This document shows, one piece after another, positions 8,154 to 19,823 of a DNA stretch of 21,215 nucleotides. The DNA lies in the NCBI GenBank assembly GCA_003667245.1, contig RCNN01000326.1:1-21215 (forward strand). The letters run 5' to 3'. Numbering within the stretch: position 1 is the first letter of the stretch; each line of letters opens with the position of its first letter. The stretch is from Heterostelium multicystogenum (lineage: Eukaryota > Evosea > Eumycetozoa > Acytosteliales > Acytosteliaceae). The translations under genes and the position numbers were made by a program. A model generated the notes under the pieces. That model did not search any database and had not been told where the DNA came from. It was given only the letters and a program-made list of their open reading frames with translations.

Positions 8154-11100
8154 TTATGGTTTGAAGTTCAACTTGTCCAAAAAGGCAGATAATTCTTCAT
8201 CGTGTTTAATAAATGAGTCGTAGATTGACTTTCGATCTTTTCCAGCTTCGAAAAAGGATGTAATATCTATTGATTTCTCTTTGAAAACTTGAGCAAGCTT
8301 TTCGACGTCTTCGTTCTCCATAATGAAAGTTTTGCAAGATCTTTCCAATGTGGAAACTACAATTTGATACTTGAGCCTTGAGTACTCTCTCAATGGCTGG
8401 TAATGAAAGTATATTTTTGTCATAAAGTTTGAAAATAACCTTTCCTATTGGCTCTGAAGCTGTTGGTCTATCCTCAAATAAATCGATTAAAACTATTTGC
8501 GAATTTTTCAAATCTATAAAGGAGGAGTGATAGATTAGTAAATGAATATTGGTAATGGATTGATCTGTATTTACTTACCCAACATTGATTGCATCATTTG
8601 AAAGTATATTCATTTGGTTGAGTTCAACCAAGAGATCGGATAGACTGTTCTGGGAAGATTTTGATTCGGTGGCAGATGAAAAAATGTTGGATACAACATA
8701 TGGATAGAGATCTACAGATGGTACGTATTGTTTGATACATTCGACAAACTCTTCGGTATCGTGAAGTTCAAGATATTCATTAATTGAGTCATTGATCGAT
8801 AGGTTGATTGTATCGGTCCATCCTGATTTTTCTTGTCTTGGAGCACTTGATAATGAATTGTGAGCAGGTGATGGAGATGTGGCTGGTGACTTCATCATTG
8901 ATGTTTGGTTGAATTTGTTTGGACCCATTGGACCACCCATCATTGGACCGCTCATACCCGGCTTTTTCACCATCGAGGGTGGCATTGGCTTGTTTTGGAA
9001 TCCCTTTGAGAAATTTGATGCCATTGTAAACATATTACCCTTTCCAGAAACATTTTTCACACCAAGACTGTTCTTTCTATCTTCTTCAGTGTTCTTTTCC
9101 TCCTTTGGTTTGGGGGCCTCAGTCTCTTTTTCTTTCCATCCATTATTCTTTAGATCAAGAACGTTCTGCATCAAGAATTTAATACGTTGTGAAAGGTTGG
9201 ACGATGATATTAAGACCTCCATACGGGATGAGTATGCTTTCATGTACTCTTCGGCACCGGTCTTGGAGACTATCTTGTAACCTATGGGCTCCATCAGTTT
9301 ACAGAAGCACTCTAATTTAATCTCCTGTGGCTTATTGAGCTCACCCATCAGAGCTACCAGAATACCGTGGATGATCTTTTCACTAAGCATATCTTGTTTG
9401 AAGAGCTCAGCAATGAATTTGATAAGACCAAAAACTTTCTTTCTTTGAACGAATTGCTTCTCTTCATATTCGGTTCTTTCATTTCCAGTCAATTCCTCGG
9501 GTACCTCGTGTAGAGTTTCAAAGCTCTTTTGAACCTTTTCATACTCTTCTTGACAAGTTTGGAGCAAGAGGGTTCTGAATTTAGGCTTAAATTGGTCTTC
9601 AATTTCCTTTGTAATAGCAGATGGGTCTGGATATTGCTCTTTCTTCTCACGCTCCTTCTCTTCTTTCTCAAACAAGAAGATTTTCTTACAGAGATCGGTA
9701 TACATTTTGACATACTTTGCTTCAGTGATAGCCTTTTCGAAAATCATTGAGATAACACCTACGAAAAACCTCAGTGTTCTTTATGATTCCAAGCTCTAAA
9801 AGGTTGAGAGAAAGTTGTTCAAATTTCTCTGGTGCCATTCTGTTCAAAATAAACTTAGCTTTTCTAAGATGGACCTGTGTCTCTGAAAGACTATCAAGTT
9901 TGGTACGTTGCCAACGGTTCTCACTGACTGGCAAGATATTTTGTGGAGGCTGTGGTTGAATTTGTTGTTGAATCTGGTTCTGGTAGTTCTGGAATGACTT
10001 GAATTGTTGCTGTGGGTTGTATCCTCCCATATTCTTTTGTGGGTACATTGGTTGATTCTTTGCCATCATCTTGTGTTGTGGTTGTCCTGGAAGAATTGAC
10101 CCTTCATCTTGTTCTGTTGACCACCTTGACCTTGGTGTGACTTTGAGTCGACTCCGAGATCCTTGAGCTCAGGTCTTGGCTCGATATGTGATGGACGGTA
10201 CTTAATCATTTCGTCATTGGAATAACGAATGACTCCAGATGGTTTAGCAGCGAATGGGTTGGTTCCACTGGATGACAAGATGGTTTGATTAAGTGAGCTG
10301 TTTGCTGCTGTTCAGGCTGTTGTTGCTATTGTACAATGATGGTGTTGGGGCTGGAACATTTCAACCTTCTCCCAGTCTTCTTCCACTTCGACTGGTGGAG
10401 GAGTTGTCGATTTTTGGTCATCTTTGGCTGGTGATAACTCTCCTTCTTCTTTTTCTTCAGTTGATTGTCTTGGAGTAACTGGTTTTTCTTGACCACCGAC
10501 AGCTGATCCACTGTCTTTCAAAGATAGATTCTCCAAACCTGTTGACAAAGTGTCTGAAGTTTTGGCGTCGGATTTGTTATCATCATCCTTGTGTTGCTCG
10601 ATAGCTGCTGTTTGTTGGTCAGTGCTCTTATCAGTGGTTGATTTATCTTCGGCCGATTTGCTTGGCGATGATGATACAGTCGACTCTGAGGCTGGTGTAG
10701 TTTTGTCATCGTTAGATGGTGTGGCAGCAGAGCTTGAAGTTGATGGAGTCGATGAACCAGAACCAGTCGGTTCTGCTTGCTGTTGTTGTGCTGCTGCTTG
10801 TGCTGCTTGTTGAGCTTTCTTGTCTCTCTTTCTGGCATGTGCATTACCAGCACTGAAGGTTGGTGGAGCAGAAACGGCAGGTGGAGTGGCAACAGGAGTT
10901 GAAGCTGGAGTTGGGGTTGAAGTTGGGGTAGCAACTGGTGTTGTAGAAGCTGGTGGAGTTGAGGATGGAGTTGAGGATGGTGGTGTGTGTGACTTTGGTG
11001 GTGAAGTGTTGATGGTAGTCTGAGTTGTTGGATCAACAATTTGCAACACTTTCTTTGGTTGTGAAGTGATAATGGGTGGTTGTGCAGGATGTGGGGTATG

Positions 11101-12044
11101 ATAGTACTCTTGAACTGGATATGGATAGTAAGGTGCCTGTGGGTAATATTGGACCTGTGGTTGATACATATCTCTGTATCCTCTTTGTGGAGGATGATTG
11201 TACTGTTGTGGTGGTGGCTGTAAGATATATTAGTATATTTTATGATTTTGTGTGTAGTGAAATGTATTTGTGTACTTACTCCGTAGGGTCCCACCATACC
11301 AGACTTTACAGGCATAAATTTCATTGAAGGGGCAGCATTCTCTTGGTTTAAGTTGGGTGGAGCAGAGAGAGTTCTTGGTGGGGCAATACTACCTGGTACG
11401 ATTGATGTGTCTGTATGTGTAATGGGAACGAAATAAGGAGTGTTAGGAGATGTTTGAGGTGGACCCAAGTTTGGGTTTTGAGGCACAAAAATTGGAGTTC
11501 TCTGTTGATGGGGTGATGCGATGTGTGGGTGCTGTTGTTGTTGCTGGTGATGAGGTGTTTGTTGTGATTTATTACTCTTACTGTGTGGCGACTGGAGTGG
11601 TTGGTTTTGCGAAGGTGGCTGCTGCGACAAGTTCTGCTGTAGGATAGGTTGATTCTGTACTGGAGATGGAATCTGTTGTTGTTGTGATGGTGCTTGTTGC
11701 TGTTGTTGTCCACCCTTTGGTCCTTTGTGTGTGGATGGTTGATATTGCTGTGGAGAAATTAAACCTTGATTTCCCTGTTGCTGTGGAGGCTGCTGTTGTG
11801 GTGAAGGAATCTGTTGTCTAGGTTGTTGATATCCCTGTTGTTGATATGGTTGATGTGAGGGGTGATGATAAGGGTTATTATATCTATTGTTATTGTTGTT
11901 TGGGTTATAATGAGTATTATTAGTAGATTGTCTTTGATAATCAGTAGTAAAATTAGTATTTAAACTATTAATATCCTTGCTAATCAAACTATTATTATTA
12001 CTATTATTTTTTGTTGGTTGTTGTTGTTTATAATTATTTATCAT
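8154..12044 (-). CDS. eif4g: Eukaryotic translation initiation factor 4G (eIF4G)
   Basis: This is the scaffold of the cytosolic cap-binding complex, linking eIF4E, eIF4A and eIF3. The 12044-11280 exon starts MINNYKQQQPTKNN and is a Gln/Asn/Pro-rich low-complexity region. Intron 11279-11218 (GTAAGT...TTACAG) joins the next exon at PPPQQYNHPPQRGYRD. A KVLQIVDPTTQTTI segment precedes a Ser/Thr/Pro and acidic linker. The probable eIF4E-binding site is YSNDEMI (10224-10204). MIF4G spans about 9930-9130 (FILNRMAPEKFEQL, MIFEKAITEAKYV, KFIAELFKQDML, IKFLMQNVLDLKNNGW). MA3 spans about 8811-8380 (INEYLELHDTEEFVECI, LLVELNQMNIL, IGKVIFKLYDKNIL). The last intron is 8578-8514; the stop is at 8156-8154. 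Length is about 1,250 residues if breaks are healed. Breaks: in-frame TGA 10314-10312, and one-base shifts near 10086, 9764-9768, 8578-8580 and 8371-8380. The domain order makes the identity secure. It may start further upstream (see 12528-12669). Confidence 0.92.
10204..10224 (-). other. Putative eIF4E-binding motif in eIF4G
   Basis: Residues Y-S-N-D-E-M-I sit between the low-complexity N-terminus and MIF4G, where eIF4G proteins carry Y-x4-L-phi (phi hydrophobic). The Leu is replaced by Met and the last position is Ile. Flanks RYSNDEMIKYRP resemble the arrangement in 4E-binding proteins. No better Y-x4-L-phi match was noticed in the same linker. Confidence 0.6.
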
Positions 12045-12390
12045 CCAAATATATATTATTAAACTAGATTATTAATCCAATATTATGAAACTCTGGTGTC
12101 GATATTATTTATATGATTGTTTACTATTCAAAATGCTTGCTGTTTTGATTAAGATTGAATTTTAAAGTTGAAGTACTTTACCTTTTATAATTTCCTGTTT
12201 GTATAAATTAAATTAAATTAATAAAATAATTAAAAAAATAATTTGAATTTCAAAAAATGAATAGAGGTTGGTGCAATAAAAGAAAAATTAAAGAATAAAA
12301 TCAGTTTCCAAAGAGCTGATTGGTGATTTTAAATACAATGAAAATGTTGTATATATGTTGATTTGCTACATCTAACTTTGATTTTCAATT

Positions 12391-12403
12391 CTGCCGACGG
12401 CAG
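12391..12403. repeat. GC-rich palindrome CTGCCGACGGCAG
   Basis: This is a perfect 6-bp inverted repeat around a central A, almost all G/C, in AT-rich non-coding DNA. It lies within the presumed first intron or 5' leader of eIF4G. Role unknown. Confidence 0.6.
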
Positions 12404-12527
12404 GAGAAATTTATAGGACTTGTTGGTCTTATTTCCAAACGTTGCGATTGTTGTGTTGATTCAAAGTGATGCAAATCAAATGATTTATAATTTAGTGGTG
12501 ATGATAAGAAAATTATTATTTACATAC

Positions 12528-12669
12528 CTCCGTTCATGTGTTGATTATATTGCTGCGATGGGGGACCATAGTTCCCGCTGCTATTTGGTACGCCTCTTAC
12601 TGGTGAAGAAGTGTTGTTTAGAGAGTCATTTTGATCTTGTTTGTTGTTCTTGTTGGGCTGTGTTGACAT
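12528..12669 (-). CDS. eif4g: Probable first coding exon of eIF4G
   Basis: The minus-strand ATG (12669-12667) opens a 47-codon polar exon: MSTQPNKNNKQDQNDSLNN, then SSPVRGVPNSSGNYGPPSQQ and YNQHMNG. It ends in a good dictyostelid donor (GTATGT, 12527-12522). Composition matches the Gln/Asn/Pro-rich eIF4G N-terminus, and GNYGPPSQQYNQ resembles GPYGPPPQQYNHPPQ at the 11280/11217 splice junction. It therefore probably belongs to the same gene as an upstream exon or alternative start. No acceptor near 12045 restores the frame cleanly (exon length 142 leaves one base), so a frame error, an extra small exon or an alternative promoter is needed. It could also be a separate short gene. Confidence 0.55.
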
Positions 12670-14437
12670 ATATGTTCGATCGAATTTTACGTGTTGTCGA
12701 TTGTTGTTTCACAATGAATGATCCACTCCTACGACTACTAAATACTATATTATTTATTCGATTAAAGAGAGGTATTAGTAATCTAATCTGAACCTGGTAT
12801 TAAGACTTAATTCAACTCTGTGGTAAACAAAATGAAATAAATAGATAATAGAAGATAGATACTTGAACTAAATTGTAAATTGATTGATTTAGAGTGAACT
12901 AAATTAATTAATTAAATGAGTGAACTGCGTGATTATCAACAACATTAATGTGCCAGAAAAGCAGAGTTGTATAAAAATAAAAAAAAATCAAAAAATTATC
13001 TAAATTGGCTTTAGAACATTTTTTGAGATTAAACAACAACAAAAGCATCTATAAATAATGATCATTTAAACATATACGGTAATCTTGTTGTAGTTGAACA
13101 AACTAATAGATATGTTCATTTGTGAGATAACATTTTGATAATCCCTGACTGATATAATCATCCATGTTGAAATGATTGAACTTAATCTGAGTTGTAAAAT
13201 ATGATTTGAACAAGTAAATCATATTGGCAATGTAATGATATGACTAAAGTAATAATGAATAAAAATAAGATGTTTTACCACTTACCTGTTGAACTATGTT
13301 AAACTGCTTAATGAAATTCTCTATAATTATTTGTTATTTCAATCTATATATTATTGAATGTTTAATTAGTAACCAATGTTAAAATTTTTCTTTAGCCATC
13401 ATTCAGTTTGTTTGCATGCATAATCATCTGTTTCGTTTTGTCAAAATATGGAGACTGCATATGTGGTTGTGACACTGTAAAAGATTGATCATCAAAACCA
13501 ATATGAATGCTCTGAGAATCTACTCTGGTCTGTCTATCTATAACTCAAACATTTATTCATTTTCTACTATCTATATTGATTCTCCTGCTAATCTATTGAA
13601 ATAATATTTGAGCAAATCCATCTCAATATGACACGCTTGAATTGACTTGATGAAACTAAACCATTGAGGTTGAGGTTGATGTGTAATGATTCTATGCAAA
13701 GCAAGCAAACTGAACTATACCAGCGCAGTGTAATTAAGCTGTTATGTTATGTGCTACATACAATAACAAATAAGTAATAAAATAAAAGAAAAAGAGAATA
13801 TAAATTTATATTTATATAAATTATTCTCCTTTTTTAAATTATTGATTTATGAAGACAAAGTCAAACCTTTTAGAGTTTGGTGGGAGTGTAGTGTCAAAAA
13901 ATGAAAAAAATTAAAAAAATAAAAAATAAATATAAAAATATATGCAAGTGAAGAACAGTACAACTTCAATATCAAATATAAAATAAAAGAACAGAAGAAA
14001 AGAAAGAACTGACTCTTATACTACACTACTCTATACTTAAACATTTCAATTCCAAATAAGTCTCGAGTTTGCTTAGTAGAAGAAAAGCAAAGCAAACCTT
14101 TTCAGTATAATATTACTTAATTTGGTTATATCAACAGTAATCATTGGAAGAATAACAATACCAATACCAATACCAATAGCTACAACATAATATTTATTTA
14201 ATTTACATTAATATTATTATTTGGTGTTAAATATTGTATTAGTTAAGCTACAACTTTACATTTATCGATATTATATTATACAATTAAATTAATTAATTAA
14301 AGGTGGTGTTAGCTGTTTAGTCATTAAAGTCTGTCACTTCCATTTGAAGTTATTCAGTTTTAGTAAATAACTGTGCTGGCTGTATAGTATAACAACAATA
14401 ATAATAATAAATTAAGGAGTAGTAATAATAGTGAAAA
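12670..14437. other. Divergent intergenic region between eIF4G and USO1
   Basis: This is 1.77 kb between two outward-facing genes, so it probably contains both promoters. It is very AT-rich, with A-runs (about 12977-12995, 13899-13925) and a TTAATTAATTAA stretch near 14287. No gene of meaningful length and no recognisable RNA gene was found. The 14 bp ahead of the USO1 ATG is AT-rich (AATAATAGTGAAAA), the usual dictyostelid start context. Confidence 0.65.
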
Positions 14438-17400
14438 ATGAGTCAGTGGCTGGGTGGTTTGTTGAATAGAGCTGCTGCCGCTGGTGGCCTCGATTCGAGG
14501 TCCAGACACCAGGATGCAGAGTTGTCTGCAGATGCTCTGCTCGATCGTATTGCAAGTGAAACTGCTTCAGTAGATGAAAAGCAGCAGGCCGTATCACAAC
14601 TTACTTCAATGGGAAAGCACATGTACCAAGCAGTGGGCTCAAGAATTCCCCTTATTACCAAGCTCATGCAGTCCAACCCAACCAATATCGACCTACTTAA
14701 GGAGTCCATCGAACTTCTTACTTCAATCATTTTGCGTAATCCAGTAAGTACAAGCTTTCTGATCGCTGATTTCCTGATCAATATTGATTAACTAATTTCC
14801 TATTGCAGAAAGACGATAACATCATTCAAATGCATAATACAGACTTGTTTATCAATGAAAAGAGTAATTTTCCAGTTATATTCGATGTTTTGAACAAAAC
14901 ATCAGATCACTATGTTAGATACAATGTCTGCACTTTCTTGAAGACATTGCTCACTAACAGATTCGAGAGTGTTCAAGAAGCTATCCTTACCTGCCCAATG
15001 TCTGTCACCAGCATCATGGGACTCCTCAAGGACTCACGTGAATTCATCAGAAATGAGGCATTGCTTGTCTTGGTCGACTTAACTAGATCCAACCAGGAAA
15101 TACAAAAGATCATTGCATTCGATGGTGGATTTGAAATATTGCAGGACATCATCCGTATAGAAGGACAGTCAGAGGGTGGAATCGTTGTCAACGATTGTAT
15201 AACTATATTGAATAACCTTTTAAAGGGAAATGTATTGAACCAAGTAAGATTATGTTCATATTTAATATTTTACAGGCCATCAATGTAAGCTTACACTCTT
15301 CTTTTAGAACTTTTTTAGAGAAATGGGATGTATTCCAAATTTGGCACCTTTGCTTCAGGTTCAAAACACTGATATGTGGATATTGTCAGATAATAAGTTT
15401 GCAATTATCATGTCGACTTTGGACCTGGTATTATCTTTGGTCGAAAGAAATAATTTGTCGACTCCTGCCAATCAGCATCAGATCAGCCATTGCAGCATGA
15501 TGAATTTGATCATCAGATTGGGACTAGGAAAGATGTCATCACAATTAATTCGTAGTAAGGCTTTGTACACACTTGGTGAAAATCATTAACATGAACCCAG
15601 ACAACATCGCAGAGTTCTCAGCAGTTTGCATAAAGTCAGAGCTCAATGGACAATCGCAATCAGCATTACTCAAGCTCACTTTGGTGCTGCTCACCTCAAA
15701 GGATATGATTGAGAAGCAAGCGGCAGCACATGTATTCAAATGCTACTTGACTGGTAATGAAGAAGCACAAATGGCACTTGCATCTACAATCACACCTCCA
15801 GCACCAGGAGATGACGAACTTTCGATTGGACAAAATTTAGTTCGTGCACTCTTCTCATGGGATACATCTAATCCCTCTGCACCTACAAACCCAAATGCAC
15901 CAAACTCTCCATCAAACTTTAGAGTAGACATCAATGGGTTCTGGTATTCATCAATGGTCATCATCTATACTCTCAGAGACTCAATACATGCAAAGGAGCA
16001 GATGCTTAAGGTGGTCGTTGAGCTACCTAAAGCAGGTGCCGGAGATCAATCACAACCTGTAACCTTGTTCCAGAAATTGATGTCTGCTCTACTTTCTACC
16101 AAAAAGCAGGACACTGATCCAATGATTAAGATCGCATTGTTGAAGATTCTCTCTATTTGGTTTGACAAATCACCAAAAGCAATAGCAGAGTTCTTCAAGA
16201 ACGGATCTCATCTTTCCTTCATTGTTGAGTCAATTCTTCAGCCAATTACAGTAACAACTGGTAACTCCCTACAGGTTATTATTCAGGGATTATACACAGC
16301 TGTACTTGCACAGTTGATGCTTAATCTCGACGAAAACAACACTGCTGATCGTAATAACCTTGTTTCCATCATCAATCATCGTATTGGTCTTAATAGCTTC
16401 AAAGAAAAGATGGACTTATTGAGAAAGACCGACCAATTCACACAAGCAGAACAAGGAGAAGATCCATTCCCATCTGCTGATAAAATTTCAATTCAACTAT
16501 TTGATTTCGATTATTCAATCTTTTTCAAGGAGATTTGTGGTATGTATCTATAGATGTATTTTAAGTAATCTTTCAATCACTAATACCCTCATTAGATAAA
16601 ATTAGATTAATAGGTACCAATATGAATAAACCAAGACCTGGAACAAGACCATCATCAGCTCAAAGTGTGACATCTCCTAACACAGCATCATCACCACCTT
16701 CCTCATCCCCAGCAGTGTCACATATCAGTAAAGAACAACAACATTTAGAAAAGTATATATTAACATTGGACGTGTAAACATTCTCTTTATTAATATCTGA
16801 TTTAATTCTAGTGAAAATGCATTATTAAAGAAAAAGATTGAAGAAATGGAGTTATTAAATCAACAGAAATTCGTTTCTCCTGGAAATCAATCACCTGCAA
16901 TTCCAGTTGTTCAGAACCCTTCTCCTGCACCAACCACAGTACCACCAACAGAAACTCCTGCTCCTCCAAAAGATAACAATCAAGTCCAAGAAAACAATCA
17001 ACTAATAAGTGAATTACAAATGTTGATTGAAGAAAAAGATCAAGAAAACAGAACACTATCAGAAGCAATGTCAAAACTGGAAGATTTTATAATTGAAAAG
17101 GACGACAAAATAGAAGAATTAACAAACCAAATTGTAATATTATTTTACTTCATCAATATTACTCAAATCAAACCAAATTTATTAATTTACTTTCTCCTTT
17201 TAGATGCAATTGAATCAACAATTACAACAACAAACAAATAATGGTAGTAGCAACGACAGCAATGTTGATATATTTGAAGTTATGAGACTGAGAAATGAAA
17301 ATATGGAATATGATGGAAGAATAAAGATTTTAGAAAAGCAATTGAGTGATCAACAGCATACAATCAAACACTCAAGCTGATAATCAGCAACTTATCTTGT

Positions 17401-17611
17401 CCAAAGAAGAAATTGTTAAAAAGTCCTCATCTTCGCCACCAATTCCAACATCACCATCATCCGGAAACAATTTGGTACTTGTAAGCTCGAGAGTGAACTG
17501 GCAGAATTAAGAATTAAATATGCTGCACTTCAAAAGGATCAAGACGAAATTATGGAGTGGGCAACCAAGTTAGAAGTTGAAAATGGTTCTCTTAAAGCAA
17601 AATTAGGTTGA
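14438..17611 (+). CDS. uso1: USO1/p115 general vesicular transport factor
   Basis: This is a golgin tether for ER-derived COPII vesicles at the cis-Golgi, acting with Rab1 and SNAREs (family knowledge). Six exons join by GT-AG introns: 14438-14743, 14809-15243, 15308-16539, 16596-16752, 16812-17133 and 17204-17611. The N-terminus (MSQWLGGLLNRAAAAGG) leads into an armadillo-type head: IPLITKLMQSNPTNIDLLKE, FIRNEALLVLVDLTRSNQEI, NDCITILNNLLKGN and NQ|NFFREMGCIPNLAPLL across intron 2. The head ends with INHRIGLNSFKEKMDLLRK and LFDFDYSIFFKEIC, as in the Uso1/p115 head domain. A Pro/Ser linker follows, then an interrupted coiled coil (IEEMELLNQQK, ISELQMLIEEKDQENRTLSE, MRLRNENMEYDGRIKILEKQ, KLESELAELRIKYAALQK). 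Length is about 950 residues, normal for p115. Three frame breaks: an extra A in A4 at 15579-15582, one near 17366-17372, and a missing base near TTT 17471-17473. It ends with TGA at 17609-17611. Confidence 0.93.
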
Positions 17612-17898
17612 TAATAAACCAAAATCATTTAAATAAGTATATATTGCTAAATCTCTAATAGTTGTGGAAGCTTGGTTTGCTGTTTATTAATATTTACAAA
17701 GGTTATTCATTGGTTCTCTTTTGTAATTTAAATAAAAGTTAAGATGACTGATAGATTGCTTAACTTTTTTGTGCATGCATAAAATATAACTGATTTTAGT
17801 TGATCCATTCATCTCTTATGATATATAAGGAGTATAATTGATTTGATTTGATTTGATTCGTGATGTTATTGTATGTGTTGTTGCTGTAATGTTGCTAA
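17612..17898. other. Convergent 3' spacer
   Basis: This 287-bp AT-rich gap lies between the tail-to-tail stops of USO1 and the minus-strand three-exon gene. It contains AATAAA (about 17730) on the plus strand, a possible polyadenylation signal for USO1, and a (GATTT)-like repeat near 17839-17856. Confidence 0.5.
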
Positions 17899-18678
17899 CT
17901 ATTTAGAATCATTGTATAAAGTAGGATCTATTTTGTACATATTTCCATATTGTATTGATGGTGTCTGTTTCTTATCTACCTCGACAACACACACTGACAT
18001 TGCTATGATAACATTAACAAGTAATTGTCACGTTAGTAAATGTATTGACTGTATTTCGTCGATCCAATCAACAGAAATTTAACTTACTATTCTCATCAAT
18101 GACTCTGTAGGTAACTAAAACAGTTGATTGTGGTTGGAAAAAGTTGAGTACAGCTACGTTTGTTGAGGGTAAGTATTTACCGTGGCAAACAGTACCTATG
18201 TAGGTCCACTCTAAATAAGTTTCAGTGTTCTTCGGTGCTTGTACAAACTTCATTGAGTAACCAAATCGCAGCTCGCTCTTCTCTAGACTCTTTCCGAAGC
18301 TCCATTTCAAATGTCTGGCTGATGGATCGTTGTCATATCCTCTGTACTCCTCTATCATGACGACCGTATTGCTAGTTCTAATGTGTGGAAACAGTCCACC
18401 AAACTCTTTCCACTCAAGATTTCTCTTCCACGTTCCTATTAAGTAGCTATAAAAATCATTATCTGGAATTTGATACTATTATCATATGAGATTAAGATCA
18501 ATTCATTAGTGATTCATTAGTTTGCTCTTTCGTTCTTTCTGATACCAACTCTTAATGGTTTTGGTACTGATTCTGAATTCTCATCCGTTGAGTTTTGCTG
18601 TGGAGATCTACTCGGTGATGAGTTATTACTATTTGCATTTAAAACAGGAGTAATGCTAATCTTTCTCCAATTATCCAT
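17899..18678 (-). CDS. Conserved-looking protein of unknown function with GTW motif, 203 aa, three exons
   Basis: Three exons join in perfect frame: 18678-18546 (133 nt), 18462-18088 (375 nt) and 18002-17899 (104 nt), total 612 nt including TAG. Introns are 18545-18463 (GTATCA...TTCCAG) and 18087-18003 (GTAAGT...CATAG). Residues 1-44 are polar and Ser/Asn-rich (MDNWRKISITPVLNANSNNS), probably disordered. The folded part starts DNDFYSYLIGTWKRNLEW and is rich in alternating hydrophobic/polar segments typical of beta-strands (SNTVVMIEEYRGY, LEWTYIGTVCHGKYL, VAVLNFFQPQSTVLVTYRVI, MSVCVVEVDKK). A Gly-x-Trp near the start of a beta-rich domain recalls lipocalin/FABP-type barrels, but this is only a resemblance. 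There is no signal peptide or membrane span, so it is probably cytosolic. Unlike its neighbours it needs no frame repair. It is convergent with USO1. Confidence 0.8.
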
Positions 18679-19297
18679 TGTATTGTATTATATATTCTTC
18701 TCTATTATAACTAATTCTATGAAATATCACTTCAATGACTGATTGTTTAAACAATGACTACTTAATAAACTAGACCTAACTAGTTTAAATTAAAAACTTA
18801 GTGTTTAATTAAATTCTTTTGTTTAGTTTAGGTACTTTCTATACTATTCTATTCTACTATTCTTGCAAGCTAGATGATTGTTCTGAGTTGATTGTAAGTC
18901 TACTTTTGGTTTGGTTTGTTTTGTTTGGTTACTAGCTAAAGTTGTAAAAAATGAAATAAAGCTTTGCGGTGTTACGATTGCGGTGACACATGTAATTTTA
19001 CTTGTGAAGTTATAATAACGTAAGTAACCCCAGTGTCAATATATATGCATATAAATAAATAAATTGAAAATTCTAAAGTTTAATCAAAAACAATGTAGTA
19101 TTTGTAGTTGTTGTTGCTGTGTTTAAGGACAACCAGGAAGGTAATGAATTCGACAACATTATTGATTTTTTTGATATTTTTAAACTTTTTTGGAAGAATT
19201 TTAAGAAATGCAAAGAAGTCATCATGTGTAATGTGAGCACTCAAAAATAGTCAGTAATAATATTATAATAATAAAAAGGATCATCTTTGTACAAATA

Positions 19298-19337
19298 ATT
19301 GACATCAAGCCAAGAATTGAGAGAGTTTAATGTCAAT
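19298..19337. repeat. 8-bp inverted repeat, 24-nt loop
   Basis: ATTGACAT (19298-19305) and ATGTCAAT (19330-19337) are perfect inverted copies in non-coding DNA. They are short enough to be chance in this composition. Confidence 0.35.
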
Positions 19338-19823
19338 GATTAAAACCATAGTTCAGCAAACAATACAAAGGCACTATTTACTAATATTGTGTGATGATCA
19401 GTCATCTGCTATTGTCTCAACAAAAATATAACATATTTATTTGACACATGGGTCTTTTGCTTTATTGAGTGTAGAAACTGTTCTACAAAGAAAAGAGTTG
19501 AAGGGAATTCAAATCGATTCAACTTATCGGAAATTCAAATAAAATTGGTAAATATGAAAGATGGTCCACCCGAGAACCACCTCTTTTTATTCAGAGTGGT
19601 GAACCAACTAAGCCTGGTAATGATTATTCATAAGTAAAAACTAAATTGTCCACATTATATTTTTATTTTAAATTGCATCGATTCGAATTTAAAACAATCT
19701 ACAAGATTATTATTATGTATGTCTTAATCCATGACTGCGGTTGCCTGGTAGTGGGAATATCGTAATAGTCCTCTGGATATTTATTGTGAAAATGAAATAG
19801 CACCTACATCAATTTTTCATGAC

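Noticed and set aside
8879..9280. Plus-strand open frame of 133 codons
   Set aside because: Antisense to the MIF4G-to-MA3 linker of eIF4G; low-complexity composition is the complement of the real gene.
9760..9770. Programmed +1 frameshifting in eIF4G
   Set aside because: The same kind of extra homopolymer base occurs in unrelated genes throughout the window, so base-call error is simpler.
12420..12791. Plus-strand open frame of 123 codons
   Set aside because: It lacks an ATG at its start, is antisense to the polar exon at 12528-12669, and its Cys/Leu-rich product looks like a reverse-complement artefact.
13647..13713. Possible C/D-box RNA (TTGATGA ... TTGATGT ... CTGA)
   Set aside because: The first C box departs from consensus and the flanks do not form a terminal stem.
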